Source: Anaerolineae bacterium (GTDB lineage Bacteria; Chloroflexota; Anaerolineae; Aggregatilineales; J027). From it: a stretch of 64,000 nt of DNA. A program made the position numbers and the translations under genes. The DNA lies in contig JAJTXY010000004.1 in the NCBI GenBank assembly GCA_021463865.1, positions 226,858 through 290,857 of the forward strand. The letters are read 5' to 3'. Numbering within the stretch: the first letter of the stretch is position 1; each line of letters opens with the position of its first letter. The notes under the pieces are model-generated. The model saw only the letters and a list, made by a program, of their open reading frames with translations, was not told the DNA's origin and made no database searches. Positions 19,494 through 28,721 of this stretch are shown one piece after another.

Positions 19494-20012
19494 ATGTTGG
19501 ATTGGAAAAATACGGGCGGATGGACAGTCTTGGTTGTGGATGATGAACCCGATAATTTGGAAGTAGTTGCCACTGTATTGTCGTTTTTTGGGATGACTGT
19601 CAAAACCGCCACCGATGGAATACAAGGCTTAGAGCAACTGAAGCATCTGACCCCTACACTTATCCTTCTTGATCTTGCGATGCCTCATATGGATGGATGG
19701 CGGATGCACGAGGAAATTCGGAATATTCCTCACCTACAGCAAGTGCCTGTGGTGGCGCTCACTGCTCATGCCATGATCGGGGATGAAGAACGTATTCTTG
19801 CAGCAGGTTTCGATGGGTATTTGAGTAAACCTGTAAACCTACCTACCCTCCTACAGGATATGGAGCAAGCCATAGCGAAAAAAGTGAATAGGGCAAATAC
19901 ACAAGATACTCCGGCGTCTGTGGAAAATACACTACAAGCACCAGCATCTCAACAGATTGAAGATGTGGACAAACCCATAGGCGATTTTAGTGTGAAGGAA
20001 ATCCCCCAATGA
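19494..20012 (+). CDS. Single-domain response regulator
   Basis: 172 aa. Receiver domain about 11-125: acidic pair DDE (16-18), phospho-acceptor D60 in LILLDLAMP, Thr in ALTAHAM and Lys K112 in YLSKPV. The C-terminal 45 residues are Gln/Asp/Ala-rich and without a DNA-binding domain. It probably receives phosphate from the adjacent kinase and acts by protein contact. The last four bases (ATGA) overlap the next receiver gene, implying coupled translation. Confidence 0.9.
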   Translation: MLDWKNTGGWTVLVVDDEPDNLEVVATVLSFFGMTVKTATDGIQGLEQLKHLTPTLILLDLAMPHMDGWRMHEEIRNIPHLQQVPVVALTAHAMIGDEERILAAGFDGYLSKPVNLPTLLQDMEQAIAKKVNRANTQDTPASVENTLQAPASQQIEDVDKPIGDFSVKEIPQ

Positions 20013-20392
20013 CCGTTCAAACTTGGCAAGTTCTCGTGGTGGAAGATGAACAGGACAGTATGGAATTGATACGTGGACTCTTAGAGCATCATGGCATTCC
20101 TTCAATTGGGGTGCGCAGTGCCGAAGATGCACTTAAAATTCTGCCAGACGTCTCCCCCACTCTTATTTTGATAGACCTATCGCTGCCGGGTAAAAATGGT
20201 TGGGAACTACTTAAAATCTTGCAGACAAGCGAGACTCATTCAAAGATTCCCCGCATTGCAATCACCGCCTATCACACGGCAGAGCTAGCCGAATATGCCA
20301 TTCAAGCAGGTTTTAATGCCTATTTTGCCAAGCCAATTACTGCCACCACCTTTGTACGGGAGCTTGAAGCAGTAGTGCAAAATATCAATTAA
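20009..20392 (+). CDS. Single-domain response regulator
   Basis: 127 aa, a receiver domain only: EDE acidic pair (12-14), D56 in LILIDLSLP, Thr in AITAYHT and K108 in YFAKPI. It shares the fold and conserved residues of the preceding regulator but diverges in the signalling face, which suggests the kinase feeds two outputs or a relay. Confidence 0.9.
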   Translation: MTVQTWQVLVVEDEQDSMELIRGLLEHHGIPSIGVRSAEDALKILPDVSPTLILIDLSLPGKNGWELLKILQTSETHSKIPRIAITAYHTAELAEYAIQAGFNAYFAKPITATTFVRELEAVVQNIN

Positions 20393-20467
20393 AACTACAG
20401 CCCCTTTTGCCAGCCATCGGTGTTTTAGGGGGTATGATTCACATACGCAATGGTAAGGTATCGAATA

Positions 20468-20914
20468 ATGGAAAAAATCAAATCAATCCTCCAAAACAAA
20501 TCAGCCGCCGGGTTATATCTCCTCGCTTCACCCATCCCCGCAGAAACATTGCAAGCACTAGCAGAAGAACAGAAATTCAGCTTTTCGCACGTGCGTGGGC
20601 AGGGGGTCGCCACTGAGGATGCCTTCATGGATGAAATCCAACAGGCTGGTAATTTTCCTGACTATTTTGGGCGCATGGATGAATCTATCGTAGATTGCTT
20701 ACAGGATTTAGATCACTGGTATCCCCGCCGCAAAGGATTTGTGTTTTTCTACGACCATGCTGAACAACTTGCATCTGGCGATCCCGAAACCTTTGAAATG
20801 GCGATAGATTGTTTCCAACAAGGGCTGCAATTTTGGCGCGAGCGTGGTCAAAAACCGTTCTACATCTTTTTAAGCGGTGTCGGCCTGACTTTGGACGAAG
20901 CCACTCTCATTTAA
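20468..20914 (+). CDS. Barstar-family RNase inhibitor
   Basis: 148 aa, barstar fold. The signature is the inhibitor helix FPDYFGRMDESIVDCLQDL; aligned with barstar, E72 takes the place of Asp35 and D76 that of Asp39, the residues that plug the barnase active site. VRGQGVATEDAFMDEI matches the first helix region. No barnase-like RNase is visible near it, so it may protect against RNase toxins from other cells or regulate an unlinked enzyme. Start ATG 20468 with AAGGT 8 bases upstream; an ATG at 20450 is possible. Confidence 0.82.
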   Translation: MEKIKSILQNKSAAGLYLLASPIPAETLQALAEEQKFSFSHVRGQGVATEDAFMDEIQQAGNFPDYFGRMDESIVDCLQDLDHWYPRRKGFVFFYDHAEQLASGDPETFEMAIDCFQQGLQFWRERGQKPFYIFLSGVGLTLDEATLI

Positions 20915-21250
20915 ACCTATGCCCTAATGCGCTATGCAAAAAATCTCCCGGCCTATCCGAGTGGTCATCATTCTCTGGGTCGCCACTTTTTGTGGACAAT
21001 CCATCTGAGTGACACGTCATTCGACAATGATCAAACCCTCACCCTACTACGTACACAGGGGACACTCGACGAACGGCTAAACAACATTGGGATACCGGGG
21101 GAATCATGTTCGCCTGTTTTTTCTAGTAACCGGACTCCTGACCAGCTATCCCAAAATGTGCGCCTATTTAATAAATTACGCCCCACAGCAAAACGGTGTT
21201 AAAATCCTGCCCAAATTGAACACCCTTTCTCCACAAAGGATTTTTTTCCA
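20915..21250 (+). other. 336-base interval without a confident gene
   Basis: A 91-codon frame (20927-21202) crosses this interval but shows no recognisable family and has no RBS. It may be a gene remnant or chance. The only other signal is AAAGGA (21236-21241) before the GH57 gene. Confidence 0.5.
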
Positions 21251-23131
21251 ATGAAAAATGCCCTCGGCGCATTTACATTTGTCCTGCACAGCCACCTACC
21301 CTATGCGCGTTTGGCGGGGCGTTGGCCGCATGGCGAAGAATGGATTCACGAAGCCGCCAGCGAGACGTATATCCCCTTACTAAACGCGCTCTATGATTTA
21401 CGGGCCGAGGGCGTCCCCTACAAAATTACCATCGGCATTACCCCTGTGTTGGCGGAACAACTGGCCGATGCGGATGTATGTGACCATCTGGACGAATACC
21501 TAGAGGATAAAATCGCCCGTGCCAAACAGGATATTTTGCGTTTTCGTGGCGATTTATGGGAAGAGACTGCACCGCATGGGGTCGAGCGCACCGAAGCCGA
21601 AGAAAGCAACCTCCCACCTGTAGACCGTGAGGCCGTCGAAGAAACCTTTATGGAATCGGAGGCGATTGAAGAAGCCAAAGAACTCGCCGGGGAAATGGGT
21701 GCCGAGAAAGTTGCCCCCGAAAAGCCATGGTGGGTCGGCCACAAACATCTTGAATCATTGGCGGAATGGTATCTGCGGTATTACGAAACCATCAAGGATT
21801 CATTTGACCGCAAATATCATCGTGACATCATTGGCGCATTCCGTCAACTACAGGACGAAGGCTATATCGAAATTATCACCTGTGCCGCGACACATGGCTA
21901 CTTACCCCTGCTCGGCACGGACGCCGCCATTCGTGGTCAACTGCACACGGGTGTCACCAGCTATCAACGCCTATTTGGTCGCAATCCACGCGGCATCTGG
22001 CTACCCGAATGTGCCTATCGTCCGGCCTATTATGACCAAAATGGCAAAATTCGCCCCGGCATCGAGAAATTCCTTGCCGCTGAGGGTATCAGCATCTTTT
22101 TCAGCGAAACACATCTGGTAACGGGTGGTGCACCAGTAGGCGTGGCGGCGGGTGAAATCATCGGGCCATATGGCGCAATTAAACGCCGCTATCTAATCCC
22201 TATGTCCGAAGTCCCTGCCCCGGATTTTCAGGCGACCACCTTTGAACCCTATTACGTCAGCGACACCACCTCCGGCATGAATGCCGAAGACCACAGCAGT
22301 GTAGCGGTGATTGGCCGCAATAATGAAACGGGCCAACAGGTGTGGTCGGCCACCGTTGGGTATCCCGGCGACTTCGACTATCGTGAATTTCACCGCAAAG
22401 ATAGTGTCAGCGGGCTGCAATATTGGCGGGTGACGGGCAATACGGTGGATTTGGGCGAGAAAGATTTTTATCACCCCGATTGGGCCGAGGGCAAGGTCAA
22501 AGCGCACGCCGCCGATTTTGTGGGTCTGGTGGAGCGTATTTTGACAGCATGGCGTGGCAATGGCAATGATTATGGCCTCATCGCCAGCAACTATGACACC
22601 GAGCTATTTGGACACTGGTGGTTCGAGGGCGTGGACTGGATCAAAGAAGTGCTGCGTGGCCTCGCCAAAAGTGAAGTGGTGGATTTAGTGACCGCCCCAC
22701 AATATGTAGAAGATCACCCCCCCAAACAAATTTTGCACCTCCCCGAAGGCAGTTGGGGCGCGGGGGGCACACATTTTACGTGGAATAACATCGAGGTCAA
22801 TTGGATGTGGCCGCCCATTCACGAGGCCGAACAGCGCATGACCCAGCTAGCCAATCGCCATAAAGACGACTGGAGCAACGAGAACCTACGCAAAACGCTG
22901 AATCAGGCTGCCCGCGAATTACTACTGGCAGAAAGTTCGGACTGGCCTTTCTTGGTGACAACCGGACAGGCCCGTAACTATGCCATTCAGCGGTTTAGCC
23001 AGCACATGGAACGCTTCCGCAAATTATGCGAGAGTGTTGAAGTCGGGCAACCCGACGGCATTCTAACTGAAGAATATTGGCAATTGGACAAACTGTATCC
23101 CAATATTGATTACCGATGGTGGTGTGAATAG
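21251..23131 (+). CDS. GH57 glycoside hydrolase, probable 1,4-alpha-glucan branching enzyme
   Basis: 626 aa, the length of GH57 branching enzymes with a C-terminal helical DUF1957 part. Marks: FTFVLHSHLPYARLAGRWPH at the N-terminus (metal/substrate His-x-His), ATHGYLPLL, nucleophile E253 in GIWLPECAYRP and acid D449 in YDTELFGHWWFEG. The C-terminal domain includes WPFLVTTGQA. It would branch glycogen-like glucans in the cytoplasm. There is an insertion of about 60 charged residues (about 115-170; Glu-rich) which I cannot explain. Some GH57 members are amylases, so specificity is inferred. Confidence 0.85.
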   Translation: MKNALGAFTFVLHSHLPYARLAGRWPHGEEWIHEAASETYIPLLNALYDLRAEGVPYKITIGITPVLAEQLADADVCDHLDEYLEDKIARAKQDILRFRGDLWEETAPHGVERTEAEESNLPPVDREAVEETFMESEAIEEAKELAGEMGAEKVAPEKPWWVGHKHLESLAEWYLRYYETIKDSFDRKYHRDIIGAFRQLQDEGYIEIITCAATHGYLPLLGTDAAIRGQLHTGVTSYQRLFGRNPRGIWLPECAYRPAYYDQNGKIRPGIEKFLAAEGISIFFSETHLVTGGAPVGVAAGEIIGPYGAIKRRYLIPMSEVPAPDFQATTFEPYYVSDTTSGMNAEDHSSVAVIGRNNETGQQVWSATVGYPGDFDYREFHRKDSVSGLQYWRVTGNTVDLGEKDFYHPDWAEGKVKAHAADFVGLVERILTAWRGNGNDYGLIASNYDTELFGHWWFEGVDWIKEVLRGLAKSEVVDLVTAPQYVEDHPPKQILHLPEGSWGAGGTHFTWNNIEVNWMWPPIHEAEQRMTQLANRHKDDWSNENLRKTLNQAARELLLAESSDWPFLVTTGQARNYAIQRFSQHMERFRKLCESVEVGQPDGILTEEYWQLDKLYPNIDYRWWCE

Positions 23132-23141
23132 GGAGTTTGAT

Positions 23142-23360
23142 ATGCAAGATACGCTCCATTTCCATATTGAACGCTTCGACGATGATGGGGTTTACTATGT
23201 GGTCAGTGGTGTGGAAATTGCGCTCACGACGGACGGCGAAACACTTGAGGAAGCCTTACGCAATCTACGTGAAGCGGTTGAACTCTATTTTGAGGGGGAC
23301 AATCTACCCAAACTTCCTAAAATTGAAGTCAATATTGAAGTGACGGCTGAATATGCCTAA
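23142..23360 (+). CDS. HicB-like antitoxin
   Basis: 72 aa with the HicB partial RNase-H fold: FHIERFDDDGVYYVVSGVEIALTTDGETLEEALRNLREAVELYFE matches the family's first strands and helix. No DNA-binding extension is visible, so repression, if any, needs the complex. GGGAG lies 7 bases before the ATG; the gene starts 10 bases after the GH57 stop and overlaps the toxin gene by 8 bases. Confidence 0.82.
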   Translation: MQDTLHFHIERFDDDGVYYVVSGVEIALTTDGETLEEALRNLREAVELYFEGDNLPKLPKIEVNIEVTAEYA

Positions 23361-23601
23361 ATTACGTCGTCTTTCTGGCAAACAAATTCTGAAGATTTTG
23401 CAGGAATTCGGTTTCGAGATTTATAGCCAAAAAGGAAGCCATATCAGACTTCAGAGAACTGTAGACGGGCAAGAACAACGGCTATTGGTTGCAGTACATG
23501 GCAGCAAGACCATCAAACCGGGAACTATCAAAAGCATCTATCGAGAGGCTTGCCGATTCATTCCAGAAGATGAGATTCGGCAGCATTTTTATACCGAATG
23601 A
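23353..23601 (+). CDS. HicA-like mRNA interferase toxin
   Basis: 82 aa, HicA/YcfA double-stranded-RNA-binding-like fold: LSGKQILKILQEFGFEIYSQKGSHIRLQR with the catalytic His H30 in GSH, then LLVAVHGSKTIKPGTIKSIYREA. Length and residues suggest an active toxin. Order is antitoxin first, toxin second, the reverse of the E. coli operon but common in other bacteria. Confidence 0.85.
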   Translation: MPKLRRLSGKQILKILQEFGFEIYSQKGSHIRLQRTVDGQEQRLLVAVHGSKTIKPGTIKSIYREACRFIPEDEIRQHFYTE

Positions 23602-23613
23602 GTAAGATACTAA

Positions 23614-24312
23614 TTGACAACAGCAGATAAATCACACGTACAGGGGATGTTTGGGCGGATCGCTCCCCGTTACGATTTGATGAACCGCCTGATGACATTT
23701 GGGCGCGACAAAAGCTGGCGGAAGTTTGTTGTCCAGCAGGCCCATGTACCACCTCAAGGCCATGTCTTGGATATTGCTGCCGGAACAGGCGACATCGCGT
23801 TTGAGGTGCGCCGCCAATACCCCGGCACTACCGTCATTGCGGCGGATTTCGCCCTACCGATGATGGTTGTTGGACAAAAACGCACCAACGGCTCAACGGT
23901 GGACTGGTTGGGGGCAAACGCATTGGCCCTCCCCCTCCCCGATAACGCCTTTGATGCCGTCGTCAGTGGTTTCCTATTCCGCAACGTGCCGGATATTGAT
24001 GTGGCGCTACAGGAGCAATGGCGGATTCTGAAACCCGGTGGCTATCTGGTCACACTCGATACCAGCCCTCCTCCAAAAAATCTGCTGCGCCCTTTTATCA
24101 ACATCCATCTGAAATATGTGATTCCAACGGTAGGCAAATTGATTTCGGGGGACAGCAGTGCCTATCGTTATCTGCCCCAAAGCACATTGGAATTTAAGAC
24201 ACCTGAAGCCCTTGCCGAACGGATTCGCGGGGCAGGTTTTCAACAGGTGGGCTATCAAAATTTCATGCTCAAAACCATCGCCGTTCATTGGGGACAGAAA
24301 CCCCTTGACTGA
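23614..24312 (+). CDS. ubiE: UbiE/MenG quinone C-methyltransferase
   Basis: 232 aa SAM-dependent methyltransferase for the last step of menaquinone (or ubiquinone) synthesis. FGRIAPRYDLMNRLMTFG is the family N-terminal block; SAM site LDIAAGTGDIAFE; FLFRNVPD and LKPGG are further family motifs; the end (AGFQQVGYQNFM) matches too. Start is TTG with a weak purine-rich site; no better in-frame start precedes the conserved block. It follows hicBA by 12 bases. Confidence 0.88.
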   Translation: MTTADKSHVQGMFGRIAPRYDLMNRLMTFGRDKSWRKFVVQQAHVPPQGHVLDIAAGTGDIAFEVRRQYPGTTVIAADFALPMMVVGQKRTNGSTVDWLGANALALPLPDNAFDAVVSGFLFRNVPDIDVALQEQWRILKPGGYLVTLDTSPPPKNLLRPFINIHLKYVIPTVGKLISGDSSAYRYLPQSTLEFKTPEALAERIRGAGFQQVGYQNFMLKTIAVHWGQKPLD

Positions 24313-24375
24313 TAGATACGAGAGCCTCACCCAAGAAGACAGTGCCTTTTGTCCTCAAAATGAGGTTAAAAAATT

Positions 24376-24404
24376 TTGACAGTCCCCCTGAGATTCCGTA
24401 AAAT
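24376..24404 (+). promoter_or_regulatory. promoter of the EF-G-like gene
   Basis: Consensus TTGACA (24376-24381), 17-base spacer, TAAAAT (24399-24404). Confidence 0.75.
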
Positions 24405-24498
24405 CCAGACAAATGCTTTGTGAAGATGCCCCCCTACAAGCTCATCTTCCAAACCAGCAATAGTAAGCTCTTTAAAAGTATTGAAGGGTAAAGCCATT

Positions 24499-26583
24499 AT
24501 GAGGGATTACAACTCAGAATCCATCCGAAATATCACGTTAGCTGGACATCAAGGAGCGGGAAAAACCATGCTGGTGGAGAGCCTGTTGTTTCATTCAGGT
24601 GCCACCAATCGCATGGGTAAAATAGAGGACGGAAGCACCGTCTCAGACTTTGATGATGATGAACGTGAACGTCAGTTAAGTATCAACACCGCGCTTGTCC
24701 CTGTCGAATTTGGCGATTGTAAAATCAACATACTCGACACCCCCGGTTTTACCGATTTTCAAGGCGAAGTTCAGCAGGCCATTCGCAGCACTGATGCGGT
24801 TGTGGTCGTAGTGGACGCGGTGGCTGGCCCCGAAGTCGGCACCGAAATGGCCTTCCAATATGCCATAGACTTTAACCAACCCGTGATGGTTGTCATCAAC
24901 AAAATGGATCGGGAAAACGCCAATTTTAACCGCACCTTAGAGGCCCTGCGTGAGCGCTTTCCCGAACGCAAATTTATTCCGGTGATTCTGCCCTTTGGTG
25001 AACAGTCCAATTTCAAGGGCGTGCTCAATGCTGTCACGCAAAAACTCTATCTGGGTAAAGGTGACAAGGGCGAAGAAGCGCCAGCCGATTTAGTGGATAT
25101 GCTGCAAGAAGCGCATTTGGCCGTAGTCGAAGCCGCCGCCGAAGCGGATGACGCCTATATTGAAAAATATTTTGAGACAAACGAACTCAGCTTTGATGAA
25201 ATCCGTGACGGGATGCGTAAAGCTGCCCGTAACGCTGACCTTGCCACCACCCCCGTCTTTGTGACCAGCGGATCTACTGGGGTTGGGATTGTGCCCTTAT
25301 TAGAAGCGCTCACGGTTTACGTTCAGCCCGCTACCGGACGACGTGTCAGCACCAAGACCGACCTTGAATCCAATGAAATCGAGTTTGTGAACCCACCCCA
25401 AAGCGACAATGGCCCATTCTTGGCCTATGTATTCAAGAGTTCAACTGACAAATTCGGAACGCTAACCTACTTCCGCATCTTCTCCGGCTCAGTCAAGGGC
25501 AACGACACCGTTTGGAATCCCAACACCCAACAAGAAGAACGGTTGGGTCAGTTGTTGTTGATGCGCGGCAAAGAGCAAATTCCAGTGGATGTCCTACATG
25601 CGGGTGACATTGGCGCAGTTGCTAAACTCAAGAATACCTATACGGGCAACACGTTAACTACTAAAGCGTTTGGGCGATTTGTGCCGGGGCCAAAATTCCC
25701 TGCCCCAGTCTATGCCGTCGCGGTTCACCCCAAAACTCAGGCCGACAGCGCCAAGATTGCAACCGTTTTGGCCTCACTCTGTCAGGGCGACCAAACACTA
25801 AAATGGCGGCAGGATGCCGCAACCAAACAGGTCGTCTTTGAAGGCATGGGCAGCGTCCAACTGGATATCGCCCTCAAACGTGCCGAACGTCTCGGTTGCA
25901 ATATGACCATCGAAGTGCCCAAAGTGCCCTATCAGGAAACCATTACCAAGAAAGCCCAATCGGTCTATCGCCACAAAAAACAAACCGGTGGCGCGGGTCA
26001 ATTTGCCGAAGTCCATCTGCGTGTCGAACCCATCCCGGCGGAAAACGGCTTTGAGTTCAAGAGCGAGATTGTCGGCGGCTCAATTTCCGGCCCCTTCGTC
26101 CAAAGTACCGAAAAAGGCGTGCGCCAGAACTTGAACAATGGTGTCATCGCTGGTTATCCAGTGGTTGGCGTGCGGGCAGTGGTCTTTGATGGCAAAGAAC
26201 ATCCCGTAGACTCCAAAGACATCGCCTTCCAAGTCGCAGGCCGTGAATCCTTTAAAGACGCCTTCAAACAAGCTGGCCCTGTGCTTTTGGAGCCAATTGT
26301 GAATGTGCGTGTGACCGTGCCGGAAGAAAACACGGGCGACATTATGAGCGACATGACCACCCGGCGTGGACGTGTACAGGGTATGGATACGGTAGCCGGA
26401 CGCACGATCATCAATGCGACGGTGCCACACGCCGAGATGCTGCGTTATTCCAACGACCTGCGTTCAATGACCGGCGGACGTGGAATTTTCACAATGGAAT
26501 TTAGCCATTATGAAACCATGCCCAGCAATTTGGCAGCGGATGTCATCGCACAGCACAAAGCCACCGAACACGAAGACGAATAA
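24499..26583 (+). CDS. Elongation factor G-like GTPase
   Basis: 694 aa translational GTPase with all five EF-G domains: G1 GHQGAGKT (16-23), NKMD (134-137), domain IV block (QTGGAGQFAEVHLRVEP) and the C-terminal domain V (RGRVQGMDT, EMLRYSNDLRSMTGGRG). It belongs to the EF-G-like paralogue group, not canonical FusA: G1 lacks the AHIDAGKT form and switch II reads DTPGFTDF, with Phe84 where EF-G has the catalytic His. This substitution (aromatic for His) is seen in other EF-G-like paralogues. Function is unsettled in the family; a specialised translocation or recycling role is possible. Start ATG 24499 with GAAGGG upstream; a TTG at 24481 is an alternative. Confidence 0.88.
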   Translation: MRDYNSESIRNITLAGHQGAGKTMLVESLLFHSGATNRMGKIEDGSTVSDFDDDERERQLSINTALVPVEFGDCKINILDTPGFTDFQGEVQQAIRSTDAVVVVVDAVAGPEVGTEMAFQYAIDFNQPVMVVINKMDRENANFNRTLEALRERFPERKFIPVILPFGEQSNFKGVLNAVTQKLYLGKGDKGEEAPADLVDMLQEAHLAVVEAAAEADDAYIEKYFETNELSFDEIRDGMRKAARNADLATTPVFVTSGSTGVGIVPLLEALTVYVQPATGRRVSTKTDLESNEIEFVNPPQSDNGPFLAYVFKSSTDKFGTLTYFRIFSGSVKGNDTVWNPNTQQEERLGQLLLMRGKEQIPVDVLHAGDIGAVAKLKNTYTGNTLTTKAFGRFVPGPKFPAPVYAVAVHPKTQADSAKIATVLASLCQGDQTLKWRQDAATKQVVFEGMGSVQLDIALKRAERLGCNMTIEVPKVPYQETITKKAQSVYRHKKQTGGAGQFAEVHLRVEPIPAENGFEFKSEIVGGSISGPFVQSTEKGVRQNLNNGVIAGYPVVGVRAVVFDGKEHPVDSKDIAFQVAGRESFKDAFKQAGPVLLEPIVNVRVTVPEENTGDIMSDMTTRRGRVQGMDTVAGRTIINATVPHAEMLRYSNDLRSMTGGRGIFTMEFSHYETMPSNLAADVIAQHKATEHEDE

Positions 26584-26606
26584 ACTTAAATTCCGTAATT
26601 TTTTGC

Positions 26607-26637
26607 ATAGGGCGGGCACAAAACCGCCCTATTTTTT
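26607..26637 (+). terminator. rho-independent terminator
   Basis: ATAGGGCGG (26607-26615) pairs with CCGCCCTAT (26624-26632), followed by a six-T run. Confidence 0.9.
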
Positions 26638-26668
26638 CGAAAATGATGACAAACTTCACATGAATTTT

Positions 26669-26697
26669 TTGACAACCATCCTACCTCTTGGTAAATT
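26669..26697 (+). promoter_or_regulatory. promoter of the ATP synthase Fo operon
   Basis: TTGACA (26669-26674), 17-base spacer, TAAATT (26692-26697), 35 bases before the first gene. Confidence 0.7.
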
Positions 26698-26732
26698 TGT
26701 GAAGCACGGCGCAAGTGACACCCAACGAATTT

Positions 26733-26993
26733 ATGAGCAAGCCAAAACGTAAGGATTATTTCATCAATCTAGGGTTGGCGGCTCTAGCAGGATTAAGCGG
26801 CTGCATCTCGATTATCGTCTTGATGGTTGGGATCGCGTTAGGAATCTTGCTTGATTCGCGGGTGTTCGACAGCACGCCACTCTTCACAATTTTGTGCATT
26901 GTGGGAAGTGTGCCGATCAGTTTATTGACCATGTTGGTCATCGCCATCCGGTCTGCTAAAACAATTGAAAAACGGCAATACGGCAAATCTTAA
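26733..26993 (+). CDS. AtpZ/AtpI-like accessory protein
   Basis: 86 aa with two membrane helices (about 15-40 and 50-72) and the loop motif GIALGILLDSR that resembles GxxLGxxLD of AtpZ/AtpI proteins. These assist c-ring assembly or ion uptake by the ATP synthase, and the gene is placed first before atpB as usual. ATG 26733 was chosen; GTG 26715 would add six residues. Neither has a convincing RBS. Confidence 0.7.
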   Translation: MSKPKRKDYFINLGLAALAGLSGCISIIVLMVGIALGILLDSRVFDSTPLFTILCIVGSVPISLLTMLVIAIRSAKTIEKRQYGKS

Positions 26994-27098
26994 ACCGTGC
27001 CGCAGTTGTGCCATGCCGGGTGTTGGTAGGTAGTTGTATCGTCATCGTTTACACATAGGAGGAGTGCTTTTGCTCGGCTCAAAGAAAGGAGTCCGTTA

Positions 27099-28418
27099 AT
27101 GAGTCACGGACATGATGATCACGGTCACGCCGCGTCATCAGGAGTAGTAAACCCCGTCGCAATGAAGGGTTGCTTGTATTTACTAATTGGGTTAGCCATT
27201 GCAGCATTGGCCTGCGGTGCATTGCCATATTATGTGCTTCCCAAACTAGGATATGGAATCGCCGTACCAGTCATCACCATCTTTGGTGAACCGTTGGCAA
27301 AGGAAAAGTTCCAAATCCTCGGCTTTAATGTCACCAACACGGCCATTGCGCTTATTTTGGTTGATGTTATTGTCTTGGCGATAGCCTTCGCATTGCGTAA
27401 TCCCCAACGAGTCCCCAAGGGTTTTCAAGGTGGATTTGAACTCATTGTGGACTATCTGTATGGTGTCACCAAAAATGTGGTGGGTCCCAAGGATGCCCGC
27501 AAGATTTTCCCCCTCATCGCTACCTTCTTCATCGTGGTGTTGACCGCTAACTGGACAAAACTCTTGCCGGGTTTTGAAACCATTGGAGCGCTTCATTGTG
27601 CAGAGTCTAGCGATTTGGTCACCATGAGTGGTTATCCCATTCATGCCGAAGATGAAGATCTGCCGTTTGAAGGTTCTATCTTCTCCAACATCTATCTTTT
27701 GAAGGTCGAAGAAGGGCTGGATTCCGGCACAAAGGCTACCCCTGAAGGCTACGAAGAATGCGAAGCCAAGTATTTTGGGGTTGTCCACGCCGAAGAAGAA
27801 ACCCACGCTGAAGAAGGCGAAGAAGCGGTAACAACCGAAGGCGAGACGCCAACAGGTGAAGGCGAAAATGCTGAAGCCACTGCTGAAAACGGTGAAGGTG
27901 AAACCACTGAAGCTACAGCCGAAGGTGGTGAAGGCGCAGCAGCGGAAGAAGAACATGTCTATTCCGAAGCCGCTGACCGTCTGGTTGTGACACCCTTCCT
28001 ACGCGGTGCGGCCACCGACCTGAACTTCACATTGGCATTAGCGATTATTGCCATGTTTGCTGTGCAATATTACGGTGTTCAAAAATTGGGCTTGGGATAC
28101 TTCTCCAAGTTTGTGAACTTGCCCGCGCTGGGGAATATGAGCAAGAAGCCGATGGGCCTGATGGATTTTGTCGTCGGGCTTTTGGAAGTGCTGTCTGAAG
28201 TCTCGAAGATTATCAGTTTTGCCTTCCGTCTTTTCGGCGTTATCTTCGCGGGTGGTATTCTGTTGATTGTGGCAACGTTCCTAACGGGTGCGTTGGCCCC
28301 TGCCGCCGTCTATGGCATAGAGTTTTTCATCGGCGCGATTCAAGCGTTTGTGTTCTTCATTCTACCTCTGGTATTGATCAATCTTGCGATGGTCTCCCAC
28401 CACGGTGATGACCACTAA
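27099..28418 (+). CDS. atpB: ATP synthase subunit a with large acidic insertion
   Basis: Fo stator/proton-channel subunit (439 aa against about 250-300 usual). Membrane helices at about 22-45, 80-100, 145-165, 312-332 and after 350; the essential Arg lies in FAFRLFGVIFAGG, equivalent to E. coli Arg210. The N-terminus is His-rich (SHGHDDHGHA). Between LLPGFETI (about 156) and TDLNFTLAL (about 305) is an extra segment of about 115-130 aa that becomes a Glu/Thr/Ala/Gly low-complexity stretch (THAEEGEEAVTTEGETPTGE and more). By E. coli topology it faces outside. Strong RBS GAAAGGAG. Co-transcribed with atpE and atpF. Confidence 0.93.
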   Translation: MSHGHDDHGHAASSGVVNPVAMKGCLYLLIGLAIAALACGALPYYVLPKLGYGIAVPVITIFGEPLAKEKFQILGFNVTNTAIALILVDVIVLAIAFALRNPQRVPKGFQGGFELIVDYLYGVTKNVVGPKDARKIFPLIATFFIVVLTANWTKLLPGFETIGALHCAESSDLVTMSGYPIHAEDEDLPFEGSIFSNIYLLKVEEGLDSGTKATPEGYEECEAKYFGVVHAEEETHAEEGEEAVTTEGETPTGEGENAEATAENGEGETTEATAEGGEGAAAEEEHVYSEAADRLVVTPFLRGAATDLNFTLALAIIAMFAVQYYGVQKLGLGYFSKFVNLPALGNMSKKPMGLMDFVVGLLEVLSEVSKIISFAFRLFGVIFAGGILLIVATFLTGALAPAAVYGIEFFIGAIQAFVFFILPLVLINLAMVSHHGDDH

Positions 28419-28426
28419 ATCTATAG

Positions 28427-28693
<267 letters not shown>

Positions 28694-28721
28694 TCCCCCA
28701 CAGGAGGCTGAGAAAAGGCAC

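Noticed and set aside
20927-21202. 91-codon ORF after barstar
   Set aside because: No RBS and no family match; kept only as an interval note.
23142-23601. hicBA as part of a mobile island
   Set aside because: Composition matches neighbours and both flanking genes are housekeeping types; no island boundary seen.
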